Positions 22,347-42,416 of a stretch of 64,000 nt of DNA are shown in pieces. The DNA is from Zygnema cylindricum (lineage: Eukaryota > Streptophyta > Zygnematophyceae > Zygnematales > Zygnemataceae). The stretch's first letter is position 1, and the number at the start of each line of letters is the position of its first letter. The notes beneath the pieces were generated by a model. It searched no databases, was not told where the DNA came from, and saw nothing but the letters and a program-made list of their open reading frames with translations. Position numbers and translations under genes: made by a program. The stretch lies in assembly GCA_037447655.1 (NCBI GenBank), contig JBBHKE010002397.1, forward strand, positions 318,960 to 382,959, read 5' to 3'.

Positions 22347-22780
22347 TAAAAAGAATAATAATAATAATGATAGCCAGAATGTTTGCAGGTTTCTTCATTG
22401 TTTAAAGTTTAAAATCAAGATTTTTTTTTACATTCACGATCATTTCTTATTATATTCGTGGTTAAAATTTCCATTTTGTCATTTTATTTTATTCTTTTTT
22501 TGAATACTACTTGAGATAATGGTAGATGTTTACAAGCTTTATCTTGATTATTGGCTGTAAATTTGTATATATATATAAATATTCTTTAATTCTATGTTTG
22601 GATCTACATTGTTTTCTTTTGATTGCTGCCGTTCGTATCACTTTATTTTGTCTTATTCCATTGCCTTCTTTTACATTGTACTTTTCTTTTTTCTCTTTCA
22701 CTTTCTCTTTTCTCTTTTCTCTTTCTTGTACTGTTTTTATACATGTAACTTTTTGTCCTTTTCCAAATATTGCAGGCAAG
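21918..22780. other. AT-rich region upstream of SEX4, (AAT)n at 22285-22370
   Basis: It includes an AAT/GAT trinucleotide tract. The 5' end and transit-peptide exon of SEX4 should lie between here and 23003, but I cannot fix them. Confidence 0.45.
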
Positions 22781-22919
22781 AGAATCAGCGTTTTCTTTGC
22801 AACACGACAAAATCTTCTGGAATCCACACTATTTCCGGATTGTCAAGCTCAAACTTTTTCGTGAATCAAATCAAATCATTCGGCGACAAAAACAAATAAA
22901 TTTGTCAAAGAAAAAAGGA

Positions 22920-23003
22920 AAGAGAAAAAGTTAAAAAATGTGATTTGTGCGGAGGCAAGTGCGGCTGAAACTGCAACTGCAGAGAGAAGGAGATTCCAAA
23001 GAG
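22920..23003 (+). CDS. Possible transit-peptide exon end of SEX4 (unsure)
   Basis: A frame reading VICAEASAAETATAERRRFQR ends at a GTGAGA donor, resembling the boundary of a plastid transit peptide. In that frame, however, the phase does not match exon 23355. The alternative frame ending REGDSKE does match in phase. Which is used, and where the start codon lies, is unresolved. Confidence 0.25.
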
Positions 23004-23354
23004 GTGAGAGGGGAGAGGGGAGAGGGGAGAGGGGCGAGGGGAGAGGGGAGAGGGAGAGGGTGAGAGGTGGGGTGAGATTCTTTTTTTTTTCAAGTACACC
23101 GTGAGTCTCTAGTAGCGTTAATAACGGAAGTTCGGTGCCTTTTTTTTTTTCTGCCCCTAAACATAAATGGCATTAATAATACCGAGCAGTCTACAAAAAA
23201 CTAAAAAAAAAAAAAACTAAAAAAAAAAAAAATGAACTTTACAAAGAATCACAGCACTCTAAATTTCTCAATCTTGTTAGAGTCTGGAAATTAAAAGCTA
23301 TACATTAGAATAATTAAATTTGTATTTTTGATTTGCTTTTGTCTTTTCTGACAG

Positions 23355-30442
<7,088 letters not shown>

Positions 30443-32027
30443 CTCTAAAAGTACGGCGATTCACGGGATTTACGAGATTAAAAAGATTTACAAGATTAAA
30501 AAAAATTACGAGATTAAAAAGTCTAGTAGATTTTGATTTTTTAAGCGGGTTTTTGCAGTTTATCTGTTTATCTGCTATTGCAGTAAATATGTTTTGTTCC
30601 TAACTGGCTTTTGGCTCCATGAAATCATTTTTTTATAAAATGAAAAGGAGCTGTTTATAGTGTAAACCCAAAGTGATTTTTTGTGAAGTCAACATAATTT
30701 TCTTTAAAATCTTGGCACCTATGAGGTTTTATTGGTGAAGCATTCTTGAAGAGAACTCTGAGTGAGAAATTTCTGAATCCGAGTGAGAAAGAGAGCACCT
30801 ATTAACTTATATAATAGTAGGGTAATCATGCAAGCGCTACTACTGGTCAGTTGATCAAAGTGATTATATAGAAAATGTGTGAAGTAGAAAGTTTTATGTA
30901 CCATTACTCCAATCACTAAAGAGAATTGCCAGTAATCGCGAAGGTATAAGTACCTAAAACTTGTAAATCTGTAGTTTAAGTGGATATATGTCGGCTTTGT
31001 CAGTAAAGATGTGGGAATGACTGGTTTATACATTTACTATTGTTAGTACGGGACTTGCACTTTACAAATGTAAAGTACTTAAGTGTTTAAAAGGCATTCA
31101 ACCAATAGATCGAAAGAGCATGTGGATAGGGAGGGCATTTTTTCTACAAGGAAATCGAGCTACGTGGAAGTTGTGAAGAATGTGTCCATCTTTCCTTCAA
31201 ACTTGTGTAGTGAAAATCTCAGTGACAAAGTTCCACTAATGGGATTTGACGAGATGGGCAAACTACACACTGGAATGCCGAGCATATTACACCTAATATG
31301 TGGAATCCAACAAGTACACTTATAAGTTCTATATCTGAAGCCCTTACCCGATAGTAGAAATGTACCTTTTTCTGGCTTATCGATATTCTATATGCCAACA
31401 TTCCCGAACTTGTTGGAAATATTTGCATTTTCAATATTACAAAATATATATTTTTTCAGAAATTGCAAAGTAGACATAATCTTTTAAGGAATTCTAGAAT
31501 GGCACTTTTTTGTATGATCTTTTTTATTTTTGTAAGATATTGCACCATCCTTCAAATAGTTTTCCCCTTTTACCTTCCAATATACACACTTTCCAATTGA
31601 TTTTCAAAAGGCACCAATTACACAAATGAAAACTTTCTCAACAAAGTCTCTCCCATTCCCACACCAGAAAAGGTACCATGAAAAAAAAAAGTGGCAGTAA
31701 GAGAAGTGAAGGAAAAGGAAAATCATTAAATTGATAAAAACCTTTTCATTTTTCTATAGCGTATTATACGGAGAATCCTCCCATGGTCAGGTGAGTTTCT
31801 ATTTTTTTCCCACTACTACACTCTAAAAAACTGTGCACAAAGAGATGACTTGGAAGGAAAACTCAAACCTACCAAATCCTTAAAAAATATTCACAAGATA
31901 GTGGAAACCGTTGATCTCCTACCCGATAATTAGATTAACCCTAAATCTACATCTCATAACCGATAAGTAGATCAGCCTTAATCTCACAACCGGTAACTAG
32001 ATAAAGTCGAATAAAGTTGAATAAAGT
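30443..32027. other. Spacer between convergent SEX4 and ferroportin genes
   Basis: No coding frame is supported. It should contain both 3' UTRs. No canonical terminator can be assigned by eye. Confidence 0.5.
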
Positions 32028-35000
32028 CTAATAACTATCCATCAGTAGTGCCATGGGAGGGACAAGTGGCTGCAATCCCGGTTCAATACTCTCTAACCCG
32101 AGTCTAAAATGAGGTTCGTTAGGAAACAACCGTTTTTGATCCGCGGTCGGTTTCAGTAACCAACGCCAGTAAATCGTAGCGGCTCCCATAACGGAGAGCA
32201 TAGAAATGAAAGCCAAACTGCCGAAATGGTTTACATCGTGAACCACGATTGCGACCGCCAACATAATTAACTCCGCAAGACTGGCGAGAGCAATTTCCGT
32301 AGTTCCGACCAAGTTCGCTTGAGAAGCCGGAATCGCAGTTTGAAAAATTTGGGCATCGACAACATCGTATGTCCATTGTCCCAGTCGAGAAAGCACCTGG
32401 AAAAACAAAGGAAAAAGACAAAAAAAAGAGGTTAACAAAAAAAGCGAATTTCGTTTCTGATCAGATGACATGTACTCTCGTTAAAGTTACAGATGTCACA
32501 TTAACCAGACATCATGTAAACGGAAAGTCTATGAGAGACGATGTAAGGTCGACTGTCCGATCATTACTTCAGTGGGCATTGAGTGAAATAAAGGGTTCAG
32601 CGTGTAAAGACCTTCATTTGAAGTCCCAACCAACTGAAAAAACATTGGCAAAGAAATTACATGCATTGTACAGTGGATCTCCCTCTGAATTTTTACAGAA
32701 TTCAGTTGTCAACTTATTTCACATTTTAAACTTTCAAGCAAAAAACAAAAACTTGAAAAGATCTTTTGTTTTATTTTGTTTTACAGTTTGTTCTTGTGAA
32801 CAAAAGAGGCTAAGCATAATCGAGATAACCATCATGCAGCCAAACATGTTAAGATTCCCCTGTTTTAAGGTTCTCCAGTTTTGAGTTTCCCCAGTAAAAT
32901 ACTTACCACACAACTCAAGAAGACGAGAAGCCCAGCATAATTTCCTGGGGGAGTAACTAAATAGACCAGTATTGAAGCAAACAATACAAAAGCTTGGAAA
33001 GCCAAAGCAGCGCCCCCCGCCTGCAATCCAAAACAGTTTTACAAATCCAAAATCAGTCATCACCCTTTTGAAAAAAAAATAATAATAATAAGTCGTGCGC
33101 CAACTGTTTTATTGTTAGTAACTTTTTTTTCCGGTTTGAATGAACATTTGTGAACCACAGGCTGAGAAAAAAAACAACTTGTATTACAAACACTACATTA
33201 GGTCCAGAGGGCAAAAAAACCAGGACCAAATTAGCATTCAAAAAATCAATAAATATATAATAGTGTAGTGAAGCATGATACTATCGCCCATAATACTAAA
33301 TTATCCTAAAGCCGATTTGTGACCCTCCGAGTCAAAACTATCCAGAAAAACCTCAATAAAATGGAACTCAAAAATTAAAACTAATAACAGACTGAAAACA
33401 GCCAATGGTTGCGATATTTTACAGTAAAGACAATATAAACATAGGCATCAGAAACATACCTTCAAAACCCCTAATCGTGCAATCAATGGAGCAGATAAAA
33501 ATGTTGCCAAAAAACCCATTGCAGCACATGCTCCTCGAAACATGCCTATAATTGAAACATCTAAACCTGCAACAATTGAAGAAAAAACAAGTATTCAGAC
33601 AAAAAATTAGTGTTCAGACAACTTCCCATGTGACGACAGATAATGAATAGCTTAAGTGGCTAAACTAGATAACAACAAACAAAATGGAAAAAAAGCAGAA
33701 GAAAAAAGAACAAGTCAAACATGCCCTTTTAAAATCTTAACAGTGTCCGAAAAACAAGAAAACAGAAGCAGCAGCATGAGAAGATGACTCCAAAAACTAC
33801 ACTGCTTATCGCTACTAGAGTCAATAGCTTAACTTTCAGTGTGTTAATTTCCAACCTTTAATCATAAATAAGTGTTAACAACACTTTTTAGTTAAACGAC
33901 CCATAAGAAGCCACGTAACAGAACATAATTTACAATAGTTAACACTCATTAACAAGTGACAATTGTCAATTCCACCAACTGTTCGCTAACTCTAGTCATA
34001 TAAGGTGTACACAACCAGCATAGTTCCAGGACACACAAATCTCATCACAAAAGACAAAACCAAACTAGACTACATTAACATGATGCTCAGAATTATATTG
34101 TAGTCCATGCCAAAACTTTCAACAGGAGAATCATTAAGAAAAACGATTTAACCGGGCAGAGAAGTTAGGTGAATACAACATATACAAAAGAAAGAAAACA
34201 ACTCACCTCTTTGCGTTAAGAAAGAAGTCATTAATCCACCTGGCGATAAGACAGCATTAAAGTAAAGTAGGACATAAGCAATACTAGCAGGAAGTACAGG
34301 CTGGGCTATATATTGTCTCCATCCTTTAGATGCTGCTGAAAAACCTCCAGGAACTGCATAGCATGAACACATAAGAAAATACAATCAGTTCTTTCCTCCA
34401 TATGATAACCAGAAATAAATTACGTTTTGACATTTTTCCCATCATCCTTTACAGTGCTAAGATAATAAATGACCAGCCTTCAACACTGACAGTAGTGAGA
34501 CATGTCCAGTTAAATTTTAGAGAGAGAGAAAGAGCAGAGAAAACTGAGAGAACCAAATATAGGCCCCACTTGACCAACTATAGGTCCTCACTTCAGTCTA
34601 CTGCCTAGTGAATTTTACTTTCAACGCAAAAAAACCATTACACGCAATTGCATACTTTAGAGATAAACACTTTTTAAAAGTTTTCCCCGAGACTAAGAAT
34701 ACAACGGATTACTGTCTATAAGTATTTCCATACTTGCAGGAGAGGCAAGATAAGAGGCAGTATTTGCTTCAGAAGGCAAAGATGACGATAATTGCGCGCC
34801 TAGCTACTATGGAAACCTTCAAACAAGATATACATGTAGGTGAAAATGGTAAAAATGAGAATCCATACCATCTACTTTAGGTTCTTTCTCCTCTCCCTGA
34901 GGAACTGTTGATAAACTGCGACTATGGCGAGGTCGTTGAAGTACTCCACTGGAGAAGGTATCGGTCAGTTTCACTAGAGACAACTGCAAAGTACCACACA

Positions 35001-38000
35001 TAAAAAAACAACACTTAAATATACTCAAAATCGAATCTAATTAGTCTGGACGGACTGATTGACAATGCTGACCCACTCTCACTCGAGTGTAAAGCTCAGA
35101 AAATTGGTAACTGATGTCAAAGAGGCCAAACCCATTATACAGTGGATTGCGTAAAGCTTCTTTAACACTATATCAACCTTCTACATTTTGGTATACAACA
35201 CCTATTTAGGGACCATATCATCTTTTTGAGAAACGATATCAGCATAAAATCGTTCACCAGAAAACTTTAAAATTGTCATTAGAAAACTTAAAAAATTGTC
35301 ACCAGAAGACATTAAAAATCGCCACCAGAATACTTAAAAAATTGTCACCAGAAGACTTAAAAAATTGTCACCAGAAGACTTACCAGAATTGGAAGTGAGA
35401 TAAGCATAACAACAATCGCGATCTTGACACAGTGAACAGATGGGTACTTCGATAACAACCATCCAAAAATAAGCGGGCCAGATATCTGCCAAAGCCAGAA
35501 AACAAAAATAAAAAAAATCAGATTATGTCCATTTCTTTCACAATTGTAAAAAGTCAACCTCAACAACAGTCATCCCAAGTGTTTCAAACCATGTGTCCCA
35601 AACTTTTTATCAATTAAAGGATCTACTTTACTCGAAAAGATATAACCCCAGGAGGAGAATGAGGTGAAGAAGGCGAATGGGGAGGAGAGAGGAAATAAGA
35701 GAGAGAGGAGAGAGAGGAAAAGGAGTTATACCTCACAGATAAGGTCTACTCTGCGAACAGAAGCATTTGCTTTTGCTAAAGCCAAAGGTCTGTTTGCACC
35801 CGCCAGCTGCACATAGAACAAGTTAAGAAAAACTTCCAAGGTTATAAACAAATAAATTAAGAAAAGACCACCGAAACACCCCAATCAAAATGTGATGACA
35901 TGTAATGCAATGAAGTTTCAACATATAAAATGTCAGGAGTAACGAAAAGATTGTAATTGAATCCATTATCCTACTCAACAGCGGTAAATTTTTAAATATG
36001 ATTTCAGAAATCATCCAAATGTAAGAAGACAAACTCTCGTTCATTACTTCAATACTACACCACACAATTTCACATATTAGATGACTACTAGCATGCTATG
36101 AAGAAAAAAATGTTCAAGTTTAACTAAGGAATTAAGTTTGACTAACAAGGATCAAATGAGGGAAATAAGTATGAATAAAAAGGCGTAACTAAGAGCATTA
36201 AGATTGAATAACACAAGGGAAGGAAGGGAAAGGGAAAGAAACTAAGGGACTTAAAAACCTTCACCTGTGCAATGCTTAACTAAGGGCATTAAAATTGAAT
36301 AACCCAACAGAAGTGAAGGGGAGGGGGAAGGGAAAGGGAACGAAACTAAGAAAATTAAAAAATTTACCTGCACAACCCAATCACGTTCAAACGCCACTCC
36401 AGAAGCAAGACCAGTCATCTTCTCAACGGCTCCCGCAATTACAAGAACAACAAACCACGGTTTGGTAAAAAGTGTCATTGCTGAAGAGCTTGCTGAGACT
36501 CCGGACTGAAGGGCATGGAGGGTCACCCCGGCCGAAACTAACATAGCCGCCGCCTGCAAAAACATATGAACAAAACAGTCCCCATTGAAAACTTTTCACT
36601 ACAATTTTTTTGACTTTTGACTTTTTATTCTGTGTTCTTAGTTAAAATGCACAAAACAATCCCTGTTGAAACTTTTGACAAAAATCTGTGCTCTGGTTTA
36701 AAATGCACAAGAAAATCCCCATTGAAAACTTTTGACAAAATCTGTGTTCTTAATTAAAATGCACAAAACAACAAAACAACGCCCTTCGAAACTTTTAAAG
36801 AGATCTGAGTTCTTAGTGAGAATGCATAAAACAATCCCCTTTGGGATTTCTGACGAGATTCGTGTTTGTCGAGAGCACACAAGAGTATTGTTGAGTATCG
36901 TACTAACTATCAATGACTCGTTAGTTGGTGTTAGCAGAGTGTTTTTACCCACGTTACTTTGAATCATACTGTAAATGGATTATCCTGTAAAAAAGGCGAG
37001 CTTAACAGAGTATGTTTCCATCAGCAGTACGATGAATAACGTGAGCAGTAACAGGTTTGGAAACAAAAAGTGAATAATTTACTCACTTACTCCAGTAGCA
37101 CTACAAGGACGTGAATAGAAACATTGTATTCTTTCATAACTAGTATCACAATGATGTAATACAGGCAAGGTCCTGATTGCACCGCAAGTATGTGTGACAT
37201 AATCAACAACAAATCCTAAGTCCAGACATAAAAAACTCGACTAAAACAGTTACATAACAAAAACGGAGTGATAAGTTTTGCAGGCACACAAAACCCAGCT
37301 CTACACATAAAAAACTTGCAAAAAAAATGCAACTTACGGTGACAAGTTCTTACTTGAGTAATGCTGAGGACATTGAAGGCTAATACTCTAGGGGCCCGAT
37401 CCATCATCTCCCCAACCCACGGTCCAGCTGCAAAAATAACAAGCTGCATTCACATACAAACAAGAGTTAATAAACATCACATGTTTCATATCTCTAGACC
37501 AAATCAACAATCTCTACTTACAATAAGAAAAACAAAAAAAACTGCCTTCCCACTTTTGACATAACTTACATTAGCCCTATCTACAGAATATTGACAAGCG
37601 GGATACTAAGACATTGATCACCTGTGACTTAAACTCCCAGGCAGTGAAATACAACACACTGAGCTGAGTTAAAACCACAATAATACAGAGCAAACCAATA
37701 TCATTCCACAAATAAATAGGCTGAATAACATTACCACGCATCGCTATAAGCCTTAATGTTTCTTTCGGCCTTTAAACTCATGTTTCTCTGTGCACACTTG
37801 TAAGACTAAAGGTAAATCCTTATATTCTGAATTGTGGTTCTATAAAATGGAAATGACGTATACATGAAGAAAAGCTAAAATTAAGCAGTGAAAAAACATT
37901 AACGCTAAGAACGATACAGTGTATTGCTGCAACAATTGAATGACAACCAGATTTCAAATTGACACCAATCATACACAAAACTGTATAAATCATTTACTTT

Positions 38001-41000
38001 TCTGTTACTGGCCAGCAACGACAGTAAGCACCCATATACAATTCCCAATATCCTATAAGCAAAAATTGATACGCAGTTTTTCACTACTTGCTAATTGCAT
38101 CAAAATGCCTGACAACCAAACAAATTTGAACTTCTGTGTAAGAGACCTACCTGGCCAGTGAAGCTGGCAACAGCCACAGGAAGAAGACTATGATGGAGGA
38201 GAGAAAGAACCGCAGGGCAAACAAACCGCCAGGCGTGCTCCACAAAACAGCAACAAAAAAAGCTCCCATACAAAGCTGGTAGAAGAGTATTGCCAACACA
38301 ATCCACGAGGCAACAATAATACAGTAAGCATTCTCAGAGGCCTAAAGGCAGTCATTCTGAAGATTACCTGGCCAACAAAGCTGACCACAGCCACTGGAAG
38401 GAGACTATCGTGAAGGAGAGCAAGAATCGCGGGTAATGCAAATCGCCATATCTTCTCGATAAAACACGAGGCGAAGTAGCTTGCATTCATTGCTGATTCC
38501 GTCACATCGAACCAATGCCAACCAATTAAGCACATCAGTATGCTCATATCTGATAAAATGGCAATGATATCTACCTGACACCATAGGGTGAATTTTCATG
38601 ACAAAAGTTGAAGTTCACACCAGTTCTTTTGCAAACAGAAGAACTTGATTTCGACAACTTCAAACGACTTGCGAAGTCAACTCTATTGAGTGTAATGATG
38701 ATTGATATGGTTCACGATGAAAATTCTAAGACAAGCTCCCATCTTGCCAGAGCATGTTTGCACAAACAGGTCCAGCTTACTGAAACCACAAACTACACTG
38801 TTACCATCACTTTAACGTGTAAAAAGGTATGGAAACACTATATGTGTTTACCTCATGATACAGACGTATTGTACGCAAAAAACTTTGTAATACACGTATA
38901 ATTACTAGGTGCCCACATATAGCATTTCTGTGCATTTTTGCTCTTTTCAACTACCGTATTGACCATCCCTTAACTCTGATAGTCGCTTCCCATCTTGCCT
39001 CCACAAGCACTAAGCTACAGAAACTTAAACACAATTTTTTTTTATCTGCAAAGTGAACAGAACACTATGTAGCTCACACTCGGGGTCTTTGACAATTTGT
39101 TCAGCGCACAATTGACAGTAATTTTACAGTGTTGCTTTACTGCACAAAGGCTACTCCTCAAATTGAAGAATAAAGCTAAGATTACAAGAGGAAAATCCTA
39201 CTAGCATACGACAAAACTCCTTTAAAGGAGAGCAACTAGGGTCAAATAGCAGAAGGGAGACTAACAAAGATACTGCTATGCTCCCACAACAAATTTCTTT
39301 AGAATATTTCCCAGTATGAATATGACATAGTAAAACGAATTTATTTCCAACTACCTAACAGTGTAAACATACCATGTAAAGCTTTGGGATGGGCCGGGGT
39401 TGCAGCAAGCTTCTCTTGTTCCTCCCTTGACTGGACCTGGTCAATTGAAGAAAAAAAACGAACTGTGAGATTATTATGTGGAGTCAACTTCCCCAAAAAA
39501 GTATCATTATTTCAAAACTCCTGGTTGATTAGCTGACATATTCCTCCACCGACAAATTAAATGCTTTCCAATCCTGTCTGGGTTTGATTTCTGAGTTGAT
39601 AAGAGAAGAGTGAGAGAAGGGAAAATAGAGGAAAAGGGGATAGAAAAGAGTCAAAAGGAGATGGAGCGAGCAAACAAAGGAACGAGGGAGGAAAAAAGGA
39701 ATAGAGAGAGAGTAGAGAGGAGGAAAAGGAGGAAGTAGTATGCTCTACCACACTGGCCCCAACCAACGTACCAGAGTATAGTGGAGTAGTCAATTTCAAA
39801 GTATAAGTAGTCCATACTAAAGTATAAAGGATAAGTAATCCATAGAAAAGTAGTAGTCCATACCCAATTATTAAGCAGCCCATACTAAAGTATACTAAGT
39901 AGTCCATGAGAATTCATCATAATGAACCAACCTGTAAAGTTGGGAATTCAACTTGTTGTACTTGAATTTCTTCATCTTCGGAGTCCCTGCCAGGAGTCCT
40001 ATCCCTATGAACTTCCCCAGAAACTTCTCTCAAAACTTCCTTTTTGTCATGTAGTGATCGAGCCTGGCTATGTATGCTGTCCTCAGGGTAACTTCCAAAC
40101 TCTGGATGTGGAGGTGAACTAAGTAACACATCTGCAAGGGCTCCACTTTGTAAAAGTTTTGCCTCAGTTTCATAACTGCTTCGGTTGTTGAAACTGACAC
40201 TCTCTTCAACTGACCCTCTGTGAGCAGTTAACAAATAAGCACAAAGAAAGAAAATTAAATGAGCCATTTTATTTCTGATCCAAAAACAGGAATAGATTAA
40301 GGTCCAAGCGCAACTTCCATAGATGCTTCAAACGTGCGAAAGTTACGACAAAAGAACCGATAAAATATTTTGTTAACTATTCAATAACAAACAATTCCTA
40401 GCACAATATCCATGGATGCCGCAAGCATAATAACTTATGTCAAAAAGAAACAAAAAGATTACACCATAGGAATTCAACTGGGGCAGCATGCAAAATAACT
40501 ATGATGGGCCAAAAGAGAAAACGGTAATCATAATAAAGCCGAGTAGACAATTAACCTTGCGGGAAAAAAACTTGAGGATTCAAATTCCTCTAGGAGCATC
40601 TACCGAAATAGAAGGAAAGAAAAAGACATTGTACCAACTTAATTAGGCAATTCTAAAAGAAATAAGAGGATTAGCCCTTACGGATAAAGCCTGCAATTTC
40701 TCCTCCACCTATTGATTCTGTGTAACTGATTTCCATTCACTTGTCCTCCAGACTGAAAAAATCTCTCCACATTTTCTCCATCATAATCAATATTTTTTTT
40801 GTTTAATCTTGCACCTCCAGAGCCAGCTATTTGATACCACCAAGAGGAAGTTGGAATCAAATCATTTCTACTTCTGACCGACGTAATAATTTGTGATGCA
40901 AAAATTGGCGATTTAATAGGTGCTGACGCGATAGTTGCAGCAATATTTGGAAGTGAAACCTTTCCTGTAAACCATTTCTTTCCACTTCCGTTTCTACCTT

Positions 41001-41148
41001 TTATTTCGACAGTCTCGGAAGGTCTAAGCCTATTTTTTTCTGAGCCAAAGCGTCCACAACCTGGACATTTTTCAGAAGTATTTACAGTGTAAGGGTTTCT
41101 AAAAAGGCGACTTTGAACCTGGCCTCCGAGGCAATTTACAGCATCCAT
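32028..41148 (-). CDS. Plastid ferroportin-like transporter (MAR1/IREG3 type, SLC40 family)
   Basis: The ferroportin (SLC40) family exports metal; the plant MAR1/IREG3 member sits in the plastid envelope. Thirteen minus-strand exons join in phase: 41148-40682, 40217-39932, 39436-39373, 38492-38368 (or 38275-38151), 37443-37354, 36553-36368, 35806-35732, 35485-35384, 34983-34869, 34353-34207, 33566-33460, 33020-32907 and 32396-32028, giving 748 residues. About 265 N-terminal residues before [17 protein letters not shown] are low in conservation and should include a transit peptide. Family landmarks: [115 protein letters not shown] and [13 protein letters not shown]. The N-terminus is longer than in Arabidopsis MAR1 (about 600 residues). 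Transported substrate is not shown here. Confidence 0.88.
33800..34007. mobile_element. TA-inserted MITE in a ferroportin intron
   Basis: Ends CACTGCTTATCGCTACTAGA and a degraded right end with ACTCTAGTCATATAAGGTG. TA on both sides. Confidence 0.6.
35235..35383 (-). repeat. About 25-bp array at a ferroportin splice donor
   Basis: Six units of CCAGAAGACTTAAAAAATTG TCA type abut the donor of exon 35384-35485. The last unit merges into the donor itself (CCAGAAGACTTAC on the plus strand), so the units look like repeated donor-proximal sequence. Confidence 0.75.
36185..36367 (-). repeat. Duplicate of the exon 6 donor region in ferroportin
   Basis: Two units of about 90 bp (around 36185-36280 and 36275-36370) share GAAGGGAAAGGGAA..GAAACTAAG..TTAAAAA and, on the minus strand, a ghost junction TTGCACAG/GTGAAG next to the true TTGTGCAG/GTAAAT. 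Confidence 0.65.
36556..36860 (-). repeat. About 70-bp array abutting the exon 6 acceptor
   Basis: Five units of AAAATGCACAAAACAATCCC followed by a TTGAAAACTTTTGACAAAAT and CTGTGTTCT stretch begin right at the acceptor side of exon 36368-36553. Confidence 0.75.
37734..37921. mobile_element. Degraded family A MITE in a ferroportin intron
   Basis: Ends CCACGCATCGCTATAAG and AACGATACAGTG, with TA on both sides. The inner arm TCTCTGTGCACACTTGT resembles other family A copies. Confidence 0.55.
38151..38275 (-). CDS. Alternative copy of ferroportin exon 4 (candidate mutually exclusive exon)
   Basis: After a CTACCAG acceptor it encodes ALYGSFF, a Cys-rich CCC, then [20 protein letters not shown] and [12 protein letters not shown] before a GTAGGT donor. 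It is 125 nt, enters in phase 1 and leaves in phase 0, exactly like exon 38368-38492. The two proteins align without gaps across the first transmembrane region. Using both would shift the frame, so only one can be included. There is no stop codon or splice-site damage. Confidence 0.7.
38368..38492 (-). CDS. Ferroportin exon 4, upstream version
   Basis: It encodes [20 protein letters not shown] and [22 protein letters not shown], with a CAG acceptor and GTAATC donor, 125 nt. It lies 92 nt before the second version in the direction of transcription. Confidence 0.75.
39765..39925 (-). repeat. Short repeats near the ferroportin exon 2 donor
   Basis: AGTAGTCCATACTAAAGTATA recurs about five times between 39770 and 39910, ending just beside the donor at 39931. 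Confidence 0.6.
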
Positions 41149-41923
41149 GTCACCATACACTTCAAGAGATAAAGACGATGTTTTCTTGGTTGTTAAAAAA
41201 CTTCCGCCTTGCTATCCAATATGTGTGAAACTTTTGTACAAACTCTTGAATAGCTTCTGTTTTTCACAAAGGGACAGAAAGTTTTCAAAAACTTTAATCC
41301 TTTAAGGGCAGTGTGACTTCGTCTTACAGACTTGATTTTCTAGGCATTCAATGCTTGCTGAAGTAAATAAATAAGAAAAAACCATGAATCATCTTAAGGT
41401 CGAAACAAAACTGAGAAGGACAATGAAACTAGAATAAAAATCACTAAAACTCTCACTCTCTGTTCATACGTAGCGGTCTGTTTATGAAATATAAAAGAGG
41501 TTTTCTTTCCTGCAATTCAAATTAACTAGCTTAGGCATCCAAAGAGGAGAAATAAACTTAATAAAGCTATTGAGAATCATCAGCTATGGATGTGCCTCTC
41601 TTAGAACAACACATGCATGCAACCAAGGTCACATTTTTTGGCAGTTTCCAACGTTAAACAAGGGAGAGAGTGTGACACTTAGAAAACAATGTCATAAATG
41701 TAACATGAAAAGACACCTTCTTAAATGGGAGACAGACCGTACAGTTTGTCAGCATGCTGACGATATACTCCAGTGTACTGCATAGATTGACACTGTACGA
41801 CTAGCTTCAGCATTTTGCGACATTCTGCGACAATCGGCGATCGGTCACAAGTTCACAACGTTCGTGTTCAAAACGTGCGAGCATTTCGTGCGGTATCCGC
41901 ACAGAAAACGAATTTTTTCGTAG
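41149..41923. other. Upstream region of the ferroportin gene
   Basis: No gene or repeat recognised. It should contain the promoter; no motif can be assigned with confidence. Confidence 0.4.
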
Positions 41924-42416
41924 GGTGATGTTCCATCAGATCAATAATGTCACAAATTGACGTTCCATCAGCCAGTTCAGAGTAAAACTGGAAACTGGCC
42001 TCCGTCCAGTTCAGAAAAAAAGGATTTGCAATGGTTGAAAATGTCGACATTCAATAAAATTGTTATAAATTTTTACTTGACCAATAACTTGCTCGTCAAT
42101 TTCTTTAAACCAATGAGAAGCACCTTTCAAATCTACTGTTATGCGGAAAGCCGGAAACGTATCGACACCTTTATAGGTTTTGAGTTCTGAAAAGTTTTTA
42201 GGTCGTCGACGTTTTGTGTCGTTGAGTAAAAGTTTTGCTCGAAAAACAGCAATTCATTAATCATTGGGTCCCTGCAATGATTATATCATCTACGGAAGCC
42301 AATATAAGTGGCCACGACGACCTCTTGTCAGAACTGAGCTGATAAAACCCTAATTCCAGTTCCATGAATAATATATTGTGTTCAACAGCAGAACTGGTTT
42401 GATGGAACATCAGCCC
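41924..42416. mobile_element. Probable PIF/Harbinger-like element (GGGTGATG ends)
   Basis: Ends GGGTGATGTTCCATCAG and TTTGATGGAACATCAGCCC. The inner motif TTCCATCAG is shared with other GGGT-ended elements. No target duplication is visible. Non-coding. Confidence 0.5.

Noticed and set aside
32369-32884. A 171-codon plus-strand gene
   Set aside because: It is antisense to the last ferroportin intron and exon and has no recognisable motif.
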